From Microbacterium oleivorans (GTDB lineage Bacteria; Actinomycetota; Actinomycetes; Actinomycetales; Microbacteriaceae), in the NCBI RefSeq assembly GCF_023715745.1, contig NZ_JAMBOV010000001.1, positions 930,001 to 994,000 on the forward strand: a stretch of DNA of 64,000 bases, in the 5' to 3' direction. A program made the translations under genes and the position numbers. Below the pieces are notes generated by a model. That model saw only the letters and a program-made list of their open reading frames with translations, did not search any database and was not told the origin of the DNA. Of this stretch, positions 34,554 through 44,313 are shown piece after piece (within the stretch, counting starts at the first letter, position 1; every line of letters starts with the position of its first letter).

Positions 34554-36086
34554 TCAGCCTCCGAGCTGGAGGGCGGCCCACACCTCGGCGCGGCCGGCGA
34601 AGGAGGACAGATCTGTGCCGAGCACCCGCTCGGCGGCGGAGAGGCGGCTGCGGACGGTGTGTCGGTGCACGCCGAGGGCTGCCGCGGCGCCGTCGTTCGA
34701 GCCGTCCGCGGCGACCCATGCGCGCAGGGTCTCCTCGAGCCGCCCGCCGTGCTCGCGGTCCTGCCGACGCAGCGGTTCGAGGAAGGCGGCGGCGACCGTG
34801 GGGGCGGTCCCCGCCGACAGCGCCGACAGGATGCCGCCGGCCTGCACCTCCGCGAAACGTGCGACACCAGCACCCGCCGCCCGGCCGCGCGCCGCGCGGG
34901 CCTGATCCACCGCCCGCGCGAACGCGGCGTACGGTGCAGGCTCGGACACTCCCAGCCGCGCCTCGAAGCGGTCGGCGAACTCGTCGAGGGAAGCGGCGGC
35001 GGATGCCGGGACCACGATCACGACGTCGTCATCGACCCCGCCGAAGAACAGGCCCCCGTGGCGCTCCTCGGCGCGGAGCTCGAGCAGGTCGAGCAGGGAG
35101 TCCGCGCGTCGGCCGGCGGCATCCGTCACCGCGACGACCACCGGTGCGGCGGGCAGGGCGCCCCACACGTCCCGGGAGATCTGGCGGGCGAGTGCCGGGT
35201 CGCCGGTGAGGAGCGACCGCACCATCCCCGAACGCAGCGCCTTGCGTGCGCGCGACAGACGCTGGTGCTGCTCGAGCGCGAGCCCCGCCATCGCGATCAC
35301 CGCGGTGACGACGTCGCGGCCGGCGCGGTCGAGCTCGCCCGCGGCGATCGCGAGGACACCGCGCAGCTCGCCGCCGCGTCCGAGGGTCTGCAGGGTGAAC
35401 GCGTCCGTGTCCGAGTGCAGCGACGACCCGGCGCGCGCGCCGCGCCGGAGCACCGCACCCACCTCGGTCCGCAGCGTCTCGGCCGCGCCGGGGGAGAGCG
35501 CGCCGACCGGGTGCTCGCGCACCAGCTCGCCCGCGGCGTCGTACATCCCGACCCACGTGTCCAGCTGCTTGGCGAGCTCGGCGATCGTGGCGCCGAGACC
35601 GTCGGGCCGCAGGGCGGCGAGGGCGAGGGCCCGCTGTGCCGAGAGCGCCCACGTGCGCCGCGCGTACGCCTGCGCCGCGACCGCCTCGGCGTTCGCGCGG
35701 GCGACGGCGATGAACGGCGTGCTGTAGGGGACCTCGAAGAGGGGCAGCCCCGCGTTCCGGCACGCCGCTGCGAGCCCCGAGGGGATGCCGTCGCGCACGA
35801 CTTCGGTCCCGAATCCGAGCGCCGCGACGCCGCGGTCGACCAGGCGCCGCACGTACGCGTCGAACGGGTAGTCCTCACCGGCCGGGAACTGCGTGCCGGT
35901 GGTCAGCAGGACGAGGTCCTCGGCCAGGAACGGTGTCGGATCGTCGAGGTCCGAGCTGTGCACCCATCGCGTGGGTCGGTCCAGGGCTCCGGGCCGGAGC
36001 GCGTCCTCGCCGTCCGCGAGTCGCAGCGCGAGCTCGCGGCGCGCGAGCAGGGCGCGCAGGGTCGGCTCCGCATCACGGGTGACCAT
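34554..36086 (-). CDS. PucR family transcriptional regulator
   Basis: Regulator of 510 residues with an N-terminal PucR-type sensor domain (about residues 1-125), a GGDEF-like middle part and a C-terminal helix-turn-helix of the PucR type ([22 protein letters not shown], near residue 460). GGAGGGAG six bases before the ATG at 36086 fixes the start. It is divergent from gabT, 96 bases away. PucR relatives respond to nitrogen compounds such as purines or GABA; here the likely effector is GABA, putrescine or an intermediate. A TGTAC inverted repeat in the gap is the candidate binding site. Confidence 0.86.
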   Translation of the reverse strand: MVTRDAEPTLRALLARRELALRLADGEDALRPGALDRPTRWVHSSDLDDPTPFLAEDLVLLTTGTQFPAGEDYPFDAYVRRLVDRGVAALGFGTEVVRDGIPSGLAAACRNAGLPLFEVPYSTPFIAVARANAEAVAAQAYARRTWALSAQRALALAALRPDGLGATIAELAKQLDTWVGMYDAAGELVREHPVGALSPGAAETLRTEVGAVLRRGARAGSSLHSDTDAFTLQTLGRGGELRGVLAIAAGELDRAGRDVVTAVIAMAGLALEQHQRLSRARKALRSGMVRSLLTGDPALARQISRDVWGALPAAPVVVAVTDAAGRRADSLLDLLELRAEERHGGLFFGGVDDDVVIVVPASAAASLDEFADRFEARLGVSEPAPYAAFARAVDQARAARGRAAGAGVARFAEVQAGGILSALSAGTAPTVAAAFLEPLRRQDREHGGRLEETLRAWVAADGSNDGAAAALGVHRHTVRSRLSAAERVLGTDLSSFAGRAEVWAALQLGG

Positions 36087-36102
36087 GTCGGCTCCCTCCC
36101 GG

Positions 36103-36117
36103 TGTACGCGATGTACA
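36103..36117. promoter_or_regulatory. Candidate PucR operator
   Basis: TGTAC, five bases, GTACA: a symmetric site between pucR and gabT, 17 bases upstream of the pucR ATG. Confidence 0.4.
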
Positions 36118-36170
36118 GCGATGAACCGAGAATAGACGTCATGGCGAATGACCGCGCGTCCGGTCGCCCC

Positions 36171-36176
36171 TACGCT
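36171..36176 (+). promoter_or_regulatory. -10 box of the putrescine/GABA operon
   Basis: TACGCT, then six bases, then the ATG of gabT at 36183, giving a leaderless mRNA. Confidence 0.55.
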
Positions 36177-36182
36177 CGCCGC

Positions 36183-37541
36183 ATGAGCACCTCGACCGCA
36201 GCCGTCACCACGCCCCTGGGCGGACCGTCCCTTCCCCAGGAGCGCCGCCTCGAGACCGCGATCCCGGGACCCCGCTCGCAGGAGCTGCTCTCGCGCAAGG
36301 CCGACGCCGTCGCTGCGGGTGTCGGGCACACCGTCCCGATCGCTGCCGTCGCCGCCGGCGGCGGCGTGGTCGTCGACGCCGACGGCAACTCGCTGATCGA
36401 CCTCGGCTCGGGCATCGCCGTCACCACCGTGGGCGTCGCGCATCCGAAGGTCGTCGAGGCGATCGCCGCGCAGGCGGCGCAGCTGACGCACACGTGCTTC
36501 ATGATCTCGCCGTACGAGTCGTACGTCGAGGTCGCCGAGAACCTCAACCGGCTCACCCCCGGCGACCACGCCAAGAAAAGCGCCCTGTTCAACTCCGGCG
36601 CCGAGGCCGTCGAGAACGCCGTCAAGATCGCCCGCAAGTTCACCGGCAAGCAGGCCGTCGTCGCCTTCGACCACGCCTACCACGGCCGCACCAACCTCAC
36701 GATGGCGCTCACCGCCAAGTCCATGCCCTACAAGAGCGGCTTCGGTCCCTTCGCCTCCGAGATCTACCGCGTGCCCGGTTCGTACCCGCTGCGTGACGGA
36801 CTGTCCGGCGCGGATGCCGCGGCCCGCGCGATCTCGATGATCGAGAAGCAGGTCGGTGCCGACAACCTGGCCGCCGTCATCATCGAGCCCATCCAGGGTG
36901 AGGGCGGCTTCGTCGTCCCCGCCGACGGGTTCCTGTCCGCGGTCGTCGACTGGTGCCGCGAGAACGGCGTCGTCTTCATCGCCGATGAGGTGCAGTCGGG
37001 CTTCGCCCGCACCGGCGCGATGTTCGCGAGCGAGCACTTCGGCATCGTTCCGGACCTGATCACCACGGCCAAGGGCATCGCTGGGGGAATGCCCTTGGCC
37101 GCGGTCACGGGACGCGCCGACATCATGGACGCGACGCACACCGGCGGCCTCGGCGGCACGTACGGCGGCAACCCCGTCGCGTGCGCGGCCGCGCTCGCCG
37201 CGATGGACGCGTTCGAGAACGACGGTCTCATCGAGCGCGCGCAGCGGATCGAGGCGCTGCTGACGGCTCGGCTCGGCGCGATGGCGGCATCCGACCCCCG
37301 CATCGCCGAGGTGCGTGGACTCGGCGCCATGATCGCGATCGAGTTCGTCGACCCGACGACCGGGGCGCCGGACGGTGCGCTCACGTCCGCGGTCGCGAAG
37401 GCCTGTATCGCCGAAGGGGTCATCGTGCTCACGTGCGGCACCTACGGCAACGTGATCCGCTTCCTGCCTCCGCTGTCGATCAGCGACGACCTGCTGACCG
37501 AGGGCCTCGACGTCCTCGCGCAGGCGCTGAAGACGGTCTGA
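36183..37541 (+). CDS. gabT: 4-aminobutyrate-2-oxoglutarate transaminase
   Basis: PLP enzyme converting GABA to succinic semialdehyde; 452 residues, class III aminotransferase. ADEVQSGFARTG binds PLP, TTAKGIAGGMP carries the Schiff-base Lys297, and IIEPIQGEGGF is a family segment. The frame is open far upstream, but the ATG at 36183 follows a -10 box by six bases and matches the family N-terminus. It is the first gene of a seven-gene unit with very short or negative gaps. It supplies the step between the aldehyde dehydrogenase products. Confidence 0.92.
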   Translation: MSTSTAAVTTPLGGPSLPQERRLETAIPGPRSQELLSRKADAVAAGVGHTVPIAAVAAGGGVVVDADGNSLIDLGSGIAVTTVGVAHPKVVEAIAAQAAQLTHTCFMISPYESYVEVAENLNRLTPGDHAKKSALFNSGAEAVENAVKIARKFTGKQAVVAFDHAYHGRTNLTMALTAKSMPYKSGFGPFASEIYRVPGSYPLRDGLSGADAAARAISMIEKQVGADNLAAVIIEPIQGEGGFVVPADGFLSAVVDWCRENGVVFIADEVQSGFARTGAMFASEHFGIVPDLITTAKGIAGGMPLAAVTGRADIMDATHTGGLGGTYGGNPVACAAALAAMDAFENDGLIERAQRIEALLTARLGAMAASDPRIAEVRGLGAMIAIEFVDPTTGAPDGALTSAVAKACIAEGVIVLTCGTYGNVIRFLPPLSISDDLLTEGLDVLAQALKTV

Positions 37542-37543
37542 GT

Positions 37544-39013
37544 ATGGCGGGGTCCGACAACTGGTCGCAGCCGGTCTCTCCCGAGACGTCGGCGGGGCTC
37601 GGCGCGGTGACGCAGGCCCGCTCCAACAAGCTGCGCTCGCGTCACGTGACGATGATCACCCTCGGCGGGATCATCGGGGCGAGCCTGTTCGTCGGGTCCG
37701 GAAATGTGATCCGCGAGGTCGGACCGGCCGCGATCGTGTCGTACCTCATCGGCGGCCTGCTCGTCTTCTTCGCGATGCGGATGCTCGGCGAGATGGCGGC
37801 GTCGCGCCCCGCCATCGGATCTTTCATGGAGTACGCGCGCGTCGGACTCGGTGACTGGGCCGCCTATCTCGTCGGCTGGCTGTACTGGTACTTCTGGGTC
37901 GGCGTGCTCGCCTATGAGGCCGTGCTCGGCGGCGAGACCCTGCACACCTGGCTCCCCGCGCTGCCGTCGTGGGCGTGGTCGCTGATCCTCATCGCGATCT
38001 TCGTGGGCACGAATGTCATCTCGGTGCGGACCTTCGGCGAGGTGGAGTTCTGGCTCGCCAGCATCAAGGTGCTCGCGATCGTCGTCTTCCTGGGCGCCGG
38101 CATCCTCTTCGCCCTCGGGCTCTGGCCGGATGCGACGTTCGCGGTGCCGAACCTCTGGGAGCACGGCGGGTTCGCTCCCAACGGCATCGGCGTCGCCTTC
38201 ACCGGCGTCGCGCTCGTGATCTTCTCGTACTTCGGCACCGAGATCGCCGTCATGGCCTCGGCCGAGTCCGTCGACCCGGCCAAGGGGATCCGGCAGGCCA
38301 CGAGCACGATCATCTGGCGGATCCTCCTCTTCTTCGTGGGGTCCGTCCTGGTCATCGTCACCGTCGTCCCGTGGGACGAGCTGCCCGTGCCGACGGACGT
38401 CGCGAACGCGCCCTTCACGATCGCGCTGTCCCGCTTCGGCATCCCCTTCGCCGACGTGATCATGCAGCTGGTCATCTTCACCGCCGTGATCTCGGTGCTC
38501 AACTCCGGCCTGTACTCGGCCTCGCGCATGTTCGCCGCGCTCGCCGACAAGGGGTTCGCCCCGAAGGTGGTGGCCCGCCGCTCGCGGACAGGTGTGCCGG
38601 TGTTCGCCCTCTTCGCGTCGACGATCGGCGGGCTGATCGCGACGCTCGTGAACTTCGTCGCGCCGAGCTCGGGCATCTTCGACTTCATCATGAACTCGGC
38701 GGGTCTGGTCGCCCTGTTCGTCTACGTCTTCATCGCTCTCACGCAGATGCGGCTGCGGCAGAAGATGACGCCCGACGAGGTCGCCGCGTTGAAGCTCAAG
38801 GTGTGGCTGCACCCGTGGCTGAACATCCTGCTCATCGCCGCGATCGTGGCCGTGGTCGCCATCATGCTGACGACCGAGTCCGGCCGCGCCCAGGTGTGGA
38901 CCAGCCTCATCGCGACCGCCGTCCTGCTCGTGTTCTGGCCGCTCGTGCGGCGCAACCTCCGTCGCCGGCCCGACCACGCGCCGACGACCACCTCGCTGAC
39001 GAAGGAGCCGTGA
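37544..39013 (+). CDS. Amino acid permease (GABA permease-like)
   Basis: APC-superfamily importer of 489 residues with about twelve hydrophobic segments. ITLGGIIGASLFVGSG at the first helix is the substrate-binding GIGAGIF-type motif of the amino acid transporter family, and IGSFMEYARVGLG follows helix 3. It begins two bases after the gabT stop, and the next gene begins directly at its stop. Position makes GABA the first guess as substrate; other amines are possible. Confidence 0.85.
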   Translation: MAGSDNWSQPVSPETSAGLGAVTQARSNKLRSRHVTMITLGGIIGASLFVGSGNVIREVGPAAIVSYLIGGLLVFFAMRMLGEMAASRPAIGSFMEYARVGLGDWAAYLVGWLYWYFWVGVLAYEAVLGGETLHTWLPALPSWAWSLILIAIFVGTNVISVRTFGEVEFWLASIKVLAIVVFLGAGILFALGLWPDATFAVPNLWEHGGFAPNGIGVAFTGVALVIFSYFGTEIAVMASAESVDPAKGIRQATSTIIWRILLFFVGSVLVIVTVVPWDELPVPTDVANAPFTIALSRFGIPFADVIMQLVIFTAVISVLNSGLYSASRMFAALADKGFAPKVVARRSRTGVPVFALFASTIGGLIATLVNFVAPSSGIFDFIMNSAGLVALFVYVFIALTQMRLRQKMTPDEVAALKLKVWLHPWLNILLIAAIVAVVAIMLTTESGRAQVWTSLIATAVLLVFWPLVRRNLRRRPDHAPTTTSLTKEP

Positions 39014-40372
39014 ATGACTGAGATCACCCGTGACGTCGTGATCGTGGGAGCGGGCGCCGCCGGGCTCACCGCCGCGAACGAACTGCGCAAGGCCGGCCTG
39101 TCCGTCGCCGTGCTCGAGGCGCGCGAACGCGTCGGCGGGCGCCTGTGGACCGACGTCATCGATGGCGCGATGCTCGAGCTCGGCGGCCAGTGGGTCTCGC
39201 CCGACCAGGACGCGCTCATCGACACCGTCGCCGAACTCGGCCTCGAGACCTTCAGCCGCTACCGCGAGGGCGACAGCGTCTACGTCGGGCCCGACGGCAC
39301 CGTCTCCCGCTTCAGGGGGGAGATGTTCCCCGTGAGCCCCGAGACCGAGCGGACGATCGACGAGATCACCCGCCGACTCGACGCGATGGTCGCCGAGATC
39401 GACCCCGACCGGCCGTACGCGCATCCGAAGGCCGCCGAGTGGGACACCATCACGTGGGATGCGTGGCTGCGCCAGCAGACCGACGACGACGAGGCGGTGC
39501 GGAACCTCGCCTTCGCGACCGGGTCGGCGATGCTCACCAAGCCGACGCACGCGTTCTCGCTTCTGCAGTCCCTCCTCATGGCCGCCAGTGCGGGCAGCTA
39601 CTCGCACCTCGTCGACGCGGACTTCATCCTCGACAAGCGTGTCGTGGGGGGCCTCCAGCAGGTGCCGGTCCTCCTCGCCGAGCGCCTCGGCGACGACGTC
39701 CTCCTGAACCGTCCGGTGCGCACGCTCGAGTGGTCGGATGCCGGTGTCACGGTGCACGCCGAAGGACTCACCGTCCGCGCCCGCAGCGCGATCCTCGCGC
39801 TCGCGCCCGTGCTCTACGACCGGATCTCGTTCGTCCCCCCGATGCCGCGCCTGCAGCACCAGATGCACCAGCACATCTCGATGGGCTTCGTGATCAAGGT
39901 GCACGCGGTCTACGAGACGCCGTTCTGGCGTGAGAAGGGGCTCTCGGGCACGGCGTTCAGCCCGTACGAGATCTGCCACGAGGCGTACGACAACACGAAC
40001 CACGAGGACCCCCGCGGCACCCTCGTCGGCTTCGTGTCGGACCGGAACGCGGACGACATGTTCCGGCTCAGCGCCGAGGAGCGCAAGGAGCGCATCCTCG
40101 AGTCCCTGTCGCACTACTACGGCCCCGAGGCGAAGGACCCGGTCGTCTACTACGAGAGCGACTGGGGCACCGAGGAGTGGACCCGCGGCGCGTACGCGGC
40201 GAGCTTCGACATGGGCGGACTCCACCGGTACGGCGCGGATGTGCGCACGCCCGTCGGTCCGATCCACTTCGCCTGCAGCGACATCGCCGGCGCCGGCTAC
40301 CAGCACGTCGACGGGGCGATCCGCATGGGCCGCCTCGCCGCCCGGAACATCCTCGCGGACGGCCGGGTATGA
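39014..40372 (+). CDS. puo: Flavin amine oxidase, probable putrescine oxidase
   Basis: FAD oxidase of 452 residues. The N-terminal dinucleotide fold VIVGAGAAGLTAANEL and the second motif ERVGGRLWTD are intact; GYQHVDGAIRMGRLAA closes the FAD site. Length and type match actinobacterial putrescine oxidases, which turn putrescine into 4-aminobutanal, ammonia and hydrogen peroxide. The operon partners handle exactly the products: aldehyde dehydrogenases, gabT and permeases. Tyramine- or monoamine-oxidase activity is the alternative. The ATG directly follows the permease stop. Confidence 0.8.
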   Translation: MTEITRDVVIVGAGAAGLTAANELRKAGLSVAVLEARERVGGRLWTDVIDGAMLELGGQWVSPDQDALIDTVAELGLETFSRYREGDSVYVGPDGTVSRFRGEMFPVSPETERTIDEITRRLDAMVAEIDPDRPYAHPKAAEWDTITWDAWLRQQTDDDEAVRNLAFATGSAMLTKPTHAFSLLQSLLMAASAGSYSHLVDADFILDKRVVGGLQQVPVLLAERLGDDVLLNRPVRTLEWSDAGVTVHAEGLTVRARSAILALAPVLYDRISFVPPMPRLQHQMHQHISMGFVIKVHAVYETPFWREKGLSGTAFSPYEICHEAYDNTNHEDPRGTLVGFVSDRNADDMFRLSAEERKERILESLSHYYGPEAKDPVVYYESDWGTEEWTRGAYAASFDMGGLHRYGADVRTPVGPIHFACSDIAGAGYQHVDGAIRMGRLAARNILADGRV

Positions 40373-41253
40373 GCGGCCGCATCGTCGTCGGGTACACCGC
40401 GACGAAAGCCGGCCGCGACGCGGTCGCGGTCGCGGGTGGTCTGGCCGCGGCATCCGGCGCGGAACTCGACATCGTGCTCGTCCTGCCGGGCGAGGGACGC
40501 AGCGTCATCACCCCGCCCGACGCCTCCTACGACCGGTACCTGCTCGGCCAGGCCGAGTCCTGGCTCGCCGAGGCCACCGCCGGCGTCCCGGCGGGCGTCG
40601 TGCACCGGGAGCACGCGCGGTACGCCGACTCGTTCGCGGAGGGCCTCGTCGAGGCCGCCGACGAGTTCGGCGCCTCGCACCTCGTGGTGGGCGCGGCCGA
40701 CGGGGGAGCGCGCGGTCGTCACCGGCTCGGGTCGACCACCAGCCAGCTCCTGCACTCGTCCGACGTCCCGGTCGTCCTGGTGCCGCGCGGTGCCCGCAAG
40801 CGGGTGACGGATGCCGGTGTGCCGCGACTCACCGTCGCGGTCGGCACGCGGGCCGGTGCCGACGTCCTCCTCGAGGAGGCGGTCGCGCTCGCGACGGCCA
40901 CGGGGGCGTCGCTGCGGCTCGTCTCGCTCGTCACAGTCGACCTGCCGCCGTCGGTCGACACCGGCGTCATCCGCCTCGCTGGAGCCGCCCACGCCGAGAA
41001 GGTCCTGGACGACGTGCTCGCCGCGATCCCCGAGGGCGTCCGGGCCGACATCGTGACGGCGAAGGGCGACAGCATCGAGGACGCCGTCGCGCACCTCGAC
41101 TGGCTGCCGGGCGAGCTGATCCTCGTCGGTTCGAGCCGCCTGGCCCAGCCGCGTCGCCTCTTCCTGGGTTCCGTCGCGGCGAAGCTGCTGAGCGAGATCC
41201 CGGTCCCGATGGTCGTCGTGCCCCGCACCCGCACCCCCGAACAGTCCCGCTGA
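40369..41253 (+). CDS. Universal stress protein, two UspA domains
   Basis: Cytoplasmic protein of 294 residues made of two UspA folds (about 1-143 and 150-294). Both carry ATP-loop-like segments: VVGAADGGARGRHRLGSTTS in the first and LVGSSRLAQPRRLFLGSVAA in the second, the latter less canonical. The ATG overlaps the amine oxidase stop by four bases, so it is made together with the polyamine enzymes. It may help the cell cope with peroxide or aldehyde from amine oxidation; that is inference from context. Confidence 0.85.
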   Translation: MSGRIVVGYTATKAGRDAVAVAGGLAAASGAELDIVLVLPGEGRSVITPPDASYDRYLLGQAESWLAEATAGVPAGVVHREHARYADSFAEGLVEAADEFGASHLVVGAADGGARGRHRLGSTTSQLLHSSDVPVVLVPRGARKRVTDAGVPRLTVAVGTRAGADVLLEEAVALATATGASLRLVSLVTVDLPPSVDTGVIRLAGAAHAEKVLDDVLAAIPEGVRADIVTAKGDSIEDAVAHLDWLPGELILVGSSRLAQPRRLFLGSVAAKLLSEIPVPMVVVPRTRTPEQSR

Positions 41254-41270
41254 CCCGAAGGAGCTCGACG

Positions 41271-42836
41271 ATGAGCCAGCACGCCGCAGAGAAGATCCCC
41301 GGGGCCACAGACGCCGCGATCTCCGCCAAGGGCCTGAGCGCCGGAACGGTGGGCCTGGTCGGAGCCGTCGTGATCGGCGTCTCCACCATCGCCCCCGCCT
41401 ACACGCTCACCGCCTCCCTGGGACCCACGGTCTCCGCTGTGGGTGTCCAGGTCCCCGCCGTGATCCTCGTCGGGTTCATCCCGATGCTGCTCGTCGCTCT
41501 GGGGTACCGCGAGCTGAATCGGGTGATGCCCGACTCCGGCACGAGCTTCACGTGGGGTGTCCGCGCCTTCGGCCCGTGGATCGGCTGGATGACGGGATGG
41601 GGGCTGATCGCCGCCACCGTCATCGTGTTGTCGAACCTCGCCGGGATCGCGGTCGAGTTCCTCTTCCTGCTGATCGCACAGATCACCGGGAACGAGGCCA
41701 TCGCCGACCTCGCCTTCAACCCGTTCATCAACGTCGGAGTGTGTCTCCTGTTCCTTGTGGGCGCCACGCTCGTGTCCTACCGCGACATGCAGACCACGCA
41801 GAAGTTCCAGTACGTCCTCGTCGGATTCCAGGTCGTCGTGCTGGTCCTGTTCGCCGTCGCCGCTTTCGTGAAGAGCTTCAGCGGAGACGGCATCGACCAC
41901 CTCGCCTTCGACTGGTCGTGGGTCAACCCGTTCGAGGTGTCGAGCTTCAGCGCCTTCGCCGCGGGGATCTCGCTGTCGATCTTCATCTTCTGGGGCTGGG
42001 ACGTCGTCCTCACGATGAACGAGGAGACGAAGGACCCCGACCGCACGCCTGGCCGCGCCGCGATGGTGACGGTCGTCGTCGTGATGGCGCTGTACCTCGC
42101 GCTGTCGGTCAGTCTGATGATGTTCGCCGGCGTCGGCACCGGTGAGCTCGGGCTCGGCAACGAGGACATCTCGGCGAACGTCTTCTTCGCCCTGTCGGGC
42201 CCGGTGCTCGGGCCTCTGGCGTTCCTCGTCTCGCTGGCGGTGCTGTCGAGCTCAGCGGCATCCCTCCAGTCGACGGCGGTCGGACCGGCGCGCACGCTGC
42301 TCGCCATGGGGCATTACGGCGCCCTGCCGCGGCGGTTCGCCGCCGTCAGCCCGCGGTTCTTCACACCCGGGTTCGCGACGATCGTGTCCTCCGTCGTCGC
42401 CGCCGTGTTCTACGCGGTGATGAGGCTCCTCAGCGAGAACGTCCTCACCGACACGATCCTGTCCCTCGGGATGATGATCTGCTTCTACTACGGGCTGACC
42501 GCGTTCGCGTGCGTCTGGTACTTCCGCAGGCAGTGGTTCGATTCGGTCCGGTCCTTCCTGTTCACGCTCGTGTCGCCGCTCGTGGGCGGGGTGATCCTCG
42601 CCGTCATCTTCGTCACGACGCTCATCGACTCGATGGACCCGGCCTACGGATCCGGTTCCGAGGTGTTCGGGGTGGGACTGGTCTTCATCCTCGGCATGCT
42701 GATCATCGTCGTGGGCATCCTCACCATGATCTGGCAGTCCGTTCGCCGTCCGGCGTTCTTCCGCGGGCAGACGCTCACGATGGACGCACCCCCCAGCGCG
42801 CGGAAGCTGCGCGCAGAAAGCGAGAACATCCGATGA
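41271..42836 (+). CDS. APC family permease, probable putrescine/amine importer
   Basis: Second transporter of the operon, 521 residues with about twelve hydrophobic segments. VVIGVSTIAPAYTLTASLGP replaces the usual glycine-rich first-helix motif, and PDSGTSFTWGVRAFGPW follows helix 2. GAAGGAG lies nine bases before the ATG. The stop overlaps the first aldehyde dehydrogenase start by four bases. Having two permeases of different APC subfamilies suggests one for the diamine and one for GABA or an amino acid. Confidence 0.84.
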   Translation: MSQHAAEKIPGATDAAISAKGLSAGTVGLVGAVVIGVSTIAPAYTLTASLGPTVSAVGVQVPAVILVGFIPMLLVALGYRELNRVMPDSGTSFTWGVRAFGPWIGWMTGWGLIAATVIVLSNLAGIAVEFLFLLIAQITGNEAIADLAFNPFINVGVCLLFLVGATLVSYRDMQTTQKFQYVLVGFQVVVLVLFAVAAFVKSFSGDGIDHLAFDWSWVNPFEVSSFSAFAAGISLSIFIFWGWDVVLTMNEETKDPDRTPGRAAMVTVVVVMALYLALSVSLMMFAGVGTGELGLGNEDISANVFFALSGPVLGPLAFLVSLAVLSSSAASLQSTAVGPARTLLAMGHYGALPRRFAAVSPRFFTPGFATIVSSVVAAVFYAVMRLLSENVLTDTILSLGMMICFYYGLTAFACVWYFRRQWFDSVRSFLFTLVSPLVGGVILAVIFVTTLIDSMDPAYGSGSEVFGVGLVFILGMLIIVVGILTMIWQSVRRPAFFRGQTLTMDAPPSARKLRAESENIR

Positions 42837-44293
42837 CCTCCCGCGAGTCCGAGCTCCTCTCCGCCGTCCCGAACCAGCTCTTCATCGGGGGCCAGTGGGT
42901 GGATGCCGAGGAGGGTAAGACGCTCGACGTCTTCGACCCGTCGACGGGAGAGGTGATCCGCCGCATCGCGGACGCCTCGCCGTCCGACGGCATCCGGGCC
43001 CTCGACGCGGCTGTCGCCGCGCAGGAGGCGTGGGCGGCGACCGCCCCGCGGGAGCGCAGCGAGATCCTGCGTCGCGCCTTCGATCTCGTCCAGGCGCGGA
43101 AGGAGGATCTCGCGCTGCTCATGACGCTCGAGATGGGCAAGCCCCTCGCGGAGTCGCGCGGCGAGGTCGCCTACGGCGGCGAGTTCCTCCGCTGGTTCAG
43201 CGAGGAGGCGGTGCGGATCACCGGGCGCTACGGGATGAATCCCGAGGGCACCGGGCGGATGGTCGTCTCGCAGCGGCCCGTCGGTCCCTCCTTCTTCATC
43301 ACCCCGTGGAACTTCCCGCTCGCGATGGCGACCCGCAAGATCGCCCCGGCGCTCGCCGCGGGCTGCACCGTCGTGATCAAGCCGGCGGAGCTCACGCCGC
43401 TCACCACTCTCTTCTTCGCGCAGCTGCTCGCGGAGGCGGGGGTGCCCGCCGGTGTCGTCAACGTCATCACGACGGCGTCGTCGAGTTCGGTCTCGGGGCC
43501 GATCATCGCCGACCCGCGGCTGCGGAAGCTCTCCTTCACGGGCTCGACCCCCGTGGGCCAGAAGCTCATCGCACAGGCGGCCGAAGGAGTCCTCCGCGTC
43601 TCGATGGAGCTCGGCGGCAACGCGCCGTTCGTCGTGTTCGAGGACGCCGACCTCGACAAGGCCGTCGACGGCGCGATGCTCGCGAAGTTCCGCAACATCG
43701 GTCAGGCGTGCACGGCGGCCAACCGCTTCATCGTGCACGAGGCGGTCGCTGCCGAGTTCTCCCGGCGCATCGCCGAGCGTGTGAGCGACATGACCATCGG
43801 CCGGGGCACCGAGGACGGCGTGCAGATCGGCCCGCTCATCGACGACCGTGCGGTCGCGAAGGCGACTGAGCTCGTGGGCGATGCCGTCGCGCGCGGCGCC
43901 CGCATCCTCGCCGGGGGCAACGCCCTCGAGGGGCCGGGCACGTTCTACGAGCCGACGGTCGTCGCAGGCGTCGTGCCCGGCAGCGCGATCCTGCGCGAGG
44001 AGATCTTCGGACCGGTCCTCGCCATCACCACCTTCGCCGATGAGGACGAGGCCGTACGCCTCGCCAACGACACCGAGTACGGCCTGGTCTCCTACGTCTT
44101 CACGCAGGACCTCGCCCGCGGCCACCGGATGATCGACCGGCTCGAGACCGGCATGATGGGGCTGAACGTCGGGGTCGTCTCGAACGCCGCCGCGCCGTTC
44201 GGCGGTGTCAAGCAGTCCGGCATGGGTCGCGAAGGCGGCCTCGAAGGCATCCACGAATACCTGAACGTGAAGTACACCCTGATCCCCGCGTGA
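42833..44293 (+). CDS. NAD(P)-dependent aldehyde dehydrogenase (GabD-like)
   Basis: Oxidises an aldehyde to its acid; 486 residues. Active-site Cys293 is in GQACTAANR, the general base Glu in MELGGNAPF and the cofactor motif FTGSTPVG before it. Length and active-site context match GabD succinic semialdehyde dehydrogenases. With a second aldehyde dehydrogenase right behind it, one of the two probably acts on 4-aminobutanal. The ATG overlaps the permease stop (ATGA). Confidence 0.88.
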   Translation: MTSRESELLSAVPNQLFIGGQWVDAEEGKTLDVFDPSTGEVIRRIADASPSDGIRALDAAVAAQEAWAATAPRERSEILRRAFDLVQARKEDLALLMTLEMGKPLAESRGEVAYGGEFLRWFSEEAVRITGRYGMNPEGTGRMVVSQRPVGPSFFITPWNFPLAMATRKIAPALAAGCTVVIKPAELTPLTTLFFAQLLAEAGVPAGVVNVITTASSSSVSGPIIADPRLRKLSFTGSTPVGQKLIAQAAEGVLRVSMELGGNAPFVVFEDADLDKAVDGAMLAKFRNIGQACTAANRFIVHEAVAAEFSRRIAERVSDMTIGRGTEDGVQIGPLIDDRAVAKATELVGDAVARGARILAGGNALEGPGTFYEPTVVAGVVPGSAILREEIFGPVLAITTFADEDEAVRLANDTEYGLVSYVFTQDLARGHRMIDRLETGMMGLNVGVVSNAAAPFGGVKQSGMGREGGLEGIHEYLNVKYTLIPA

Positions 44294-44313
44294 GCGGGAC
44301 GAAGAGGAGCATC

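Noticed and set aside
37442-40453. 1003-residue open frame antisense to gabT, the permease and the amine oxidase
   Set aside because: Shadow of recognised genes, low-complexity composition and no ribosome binding site.
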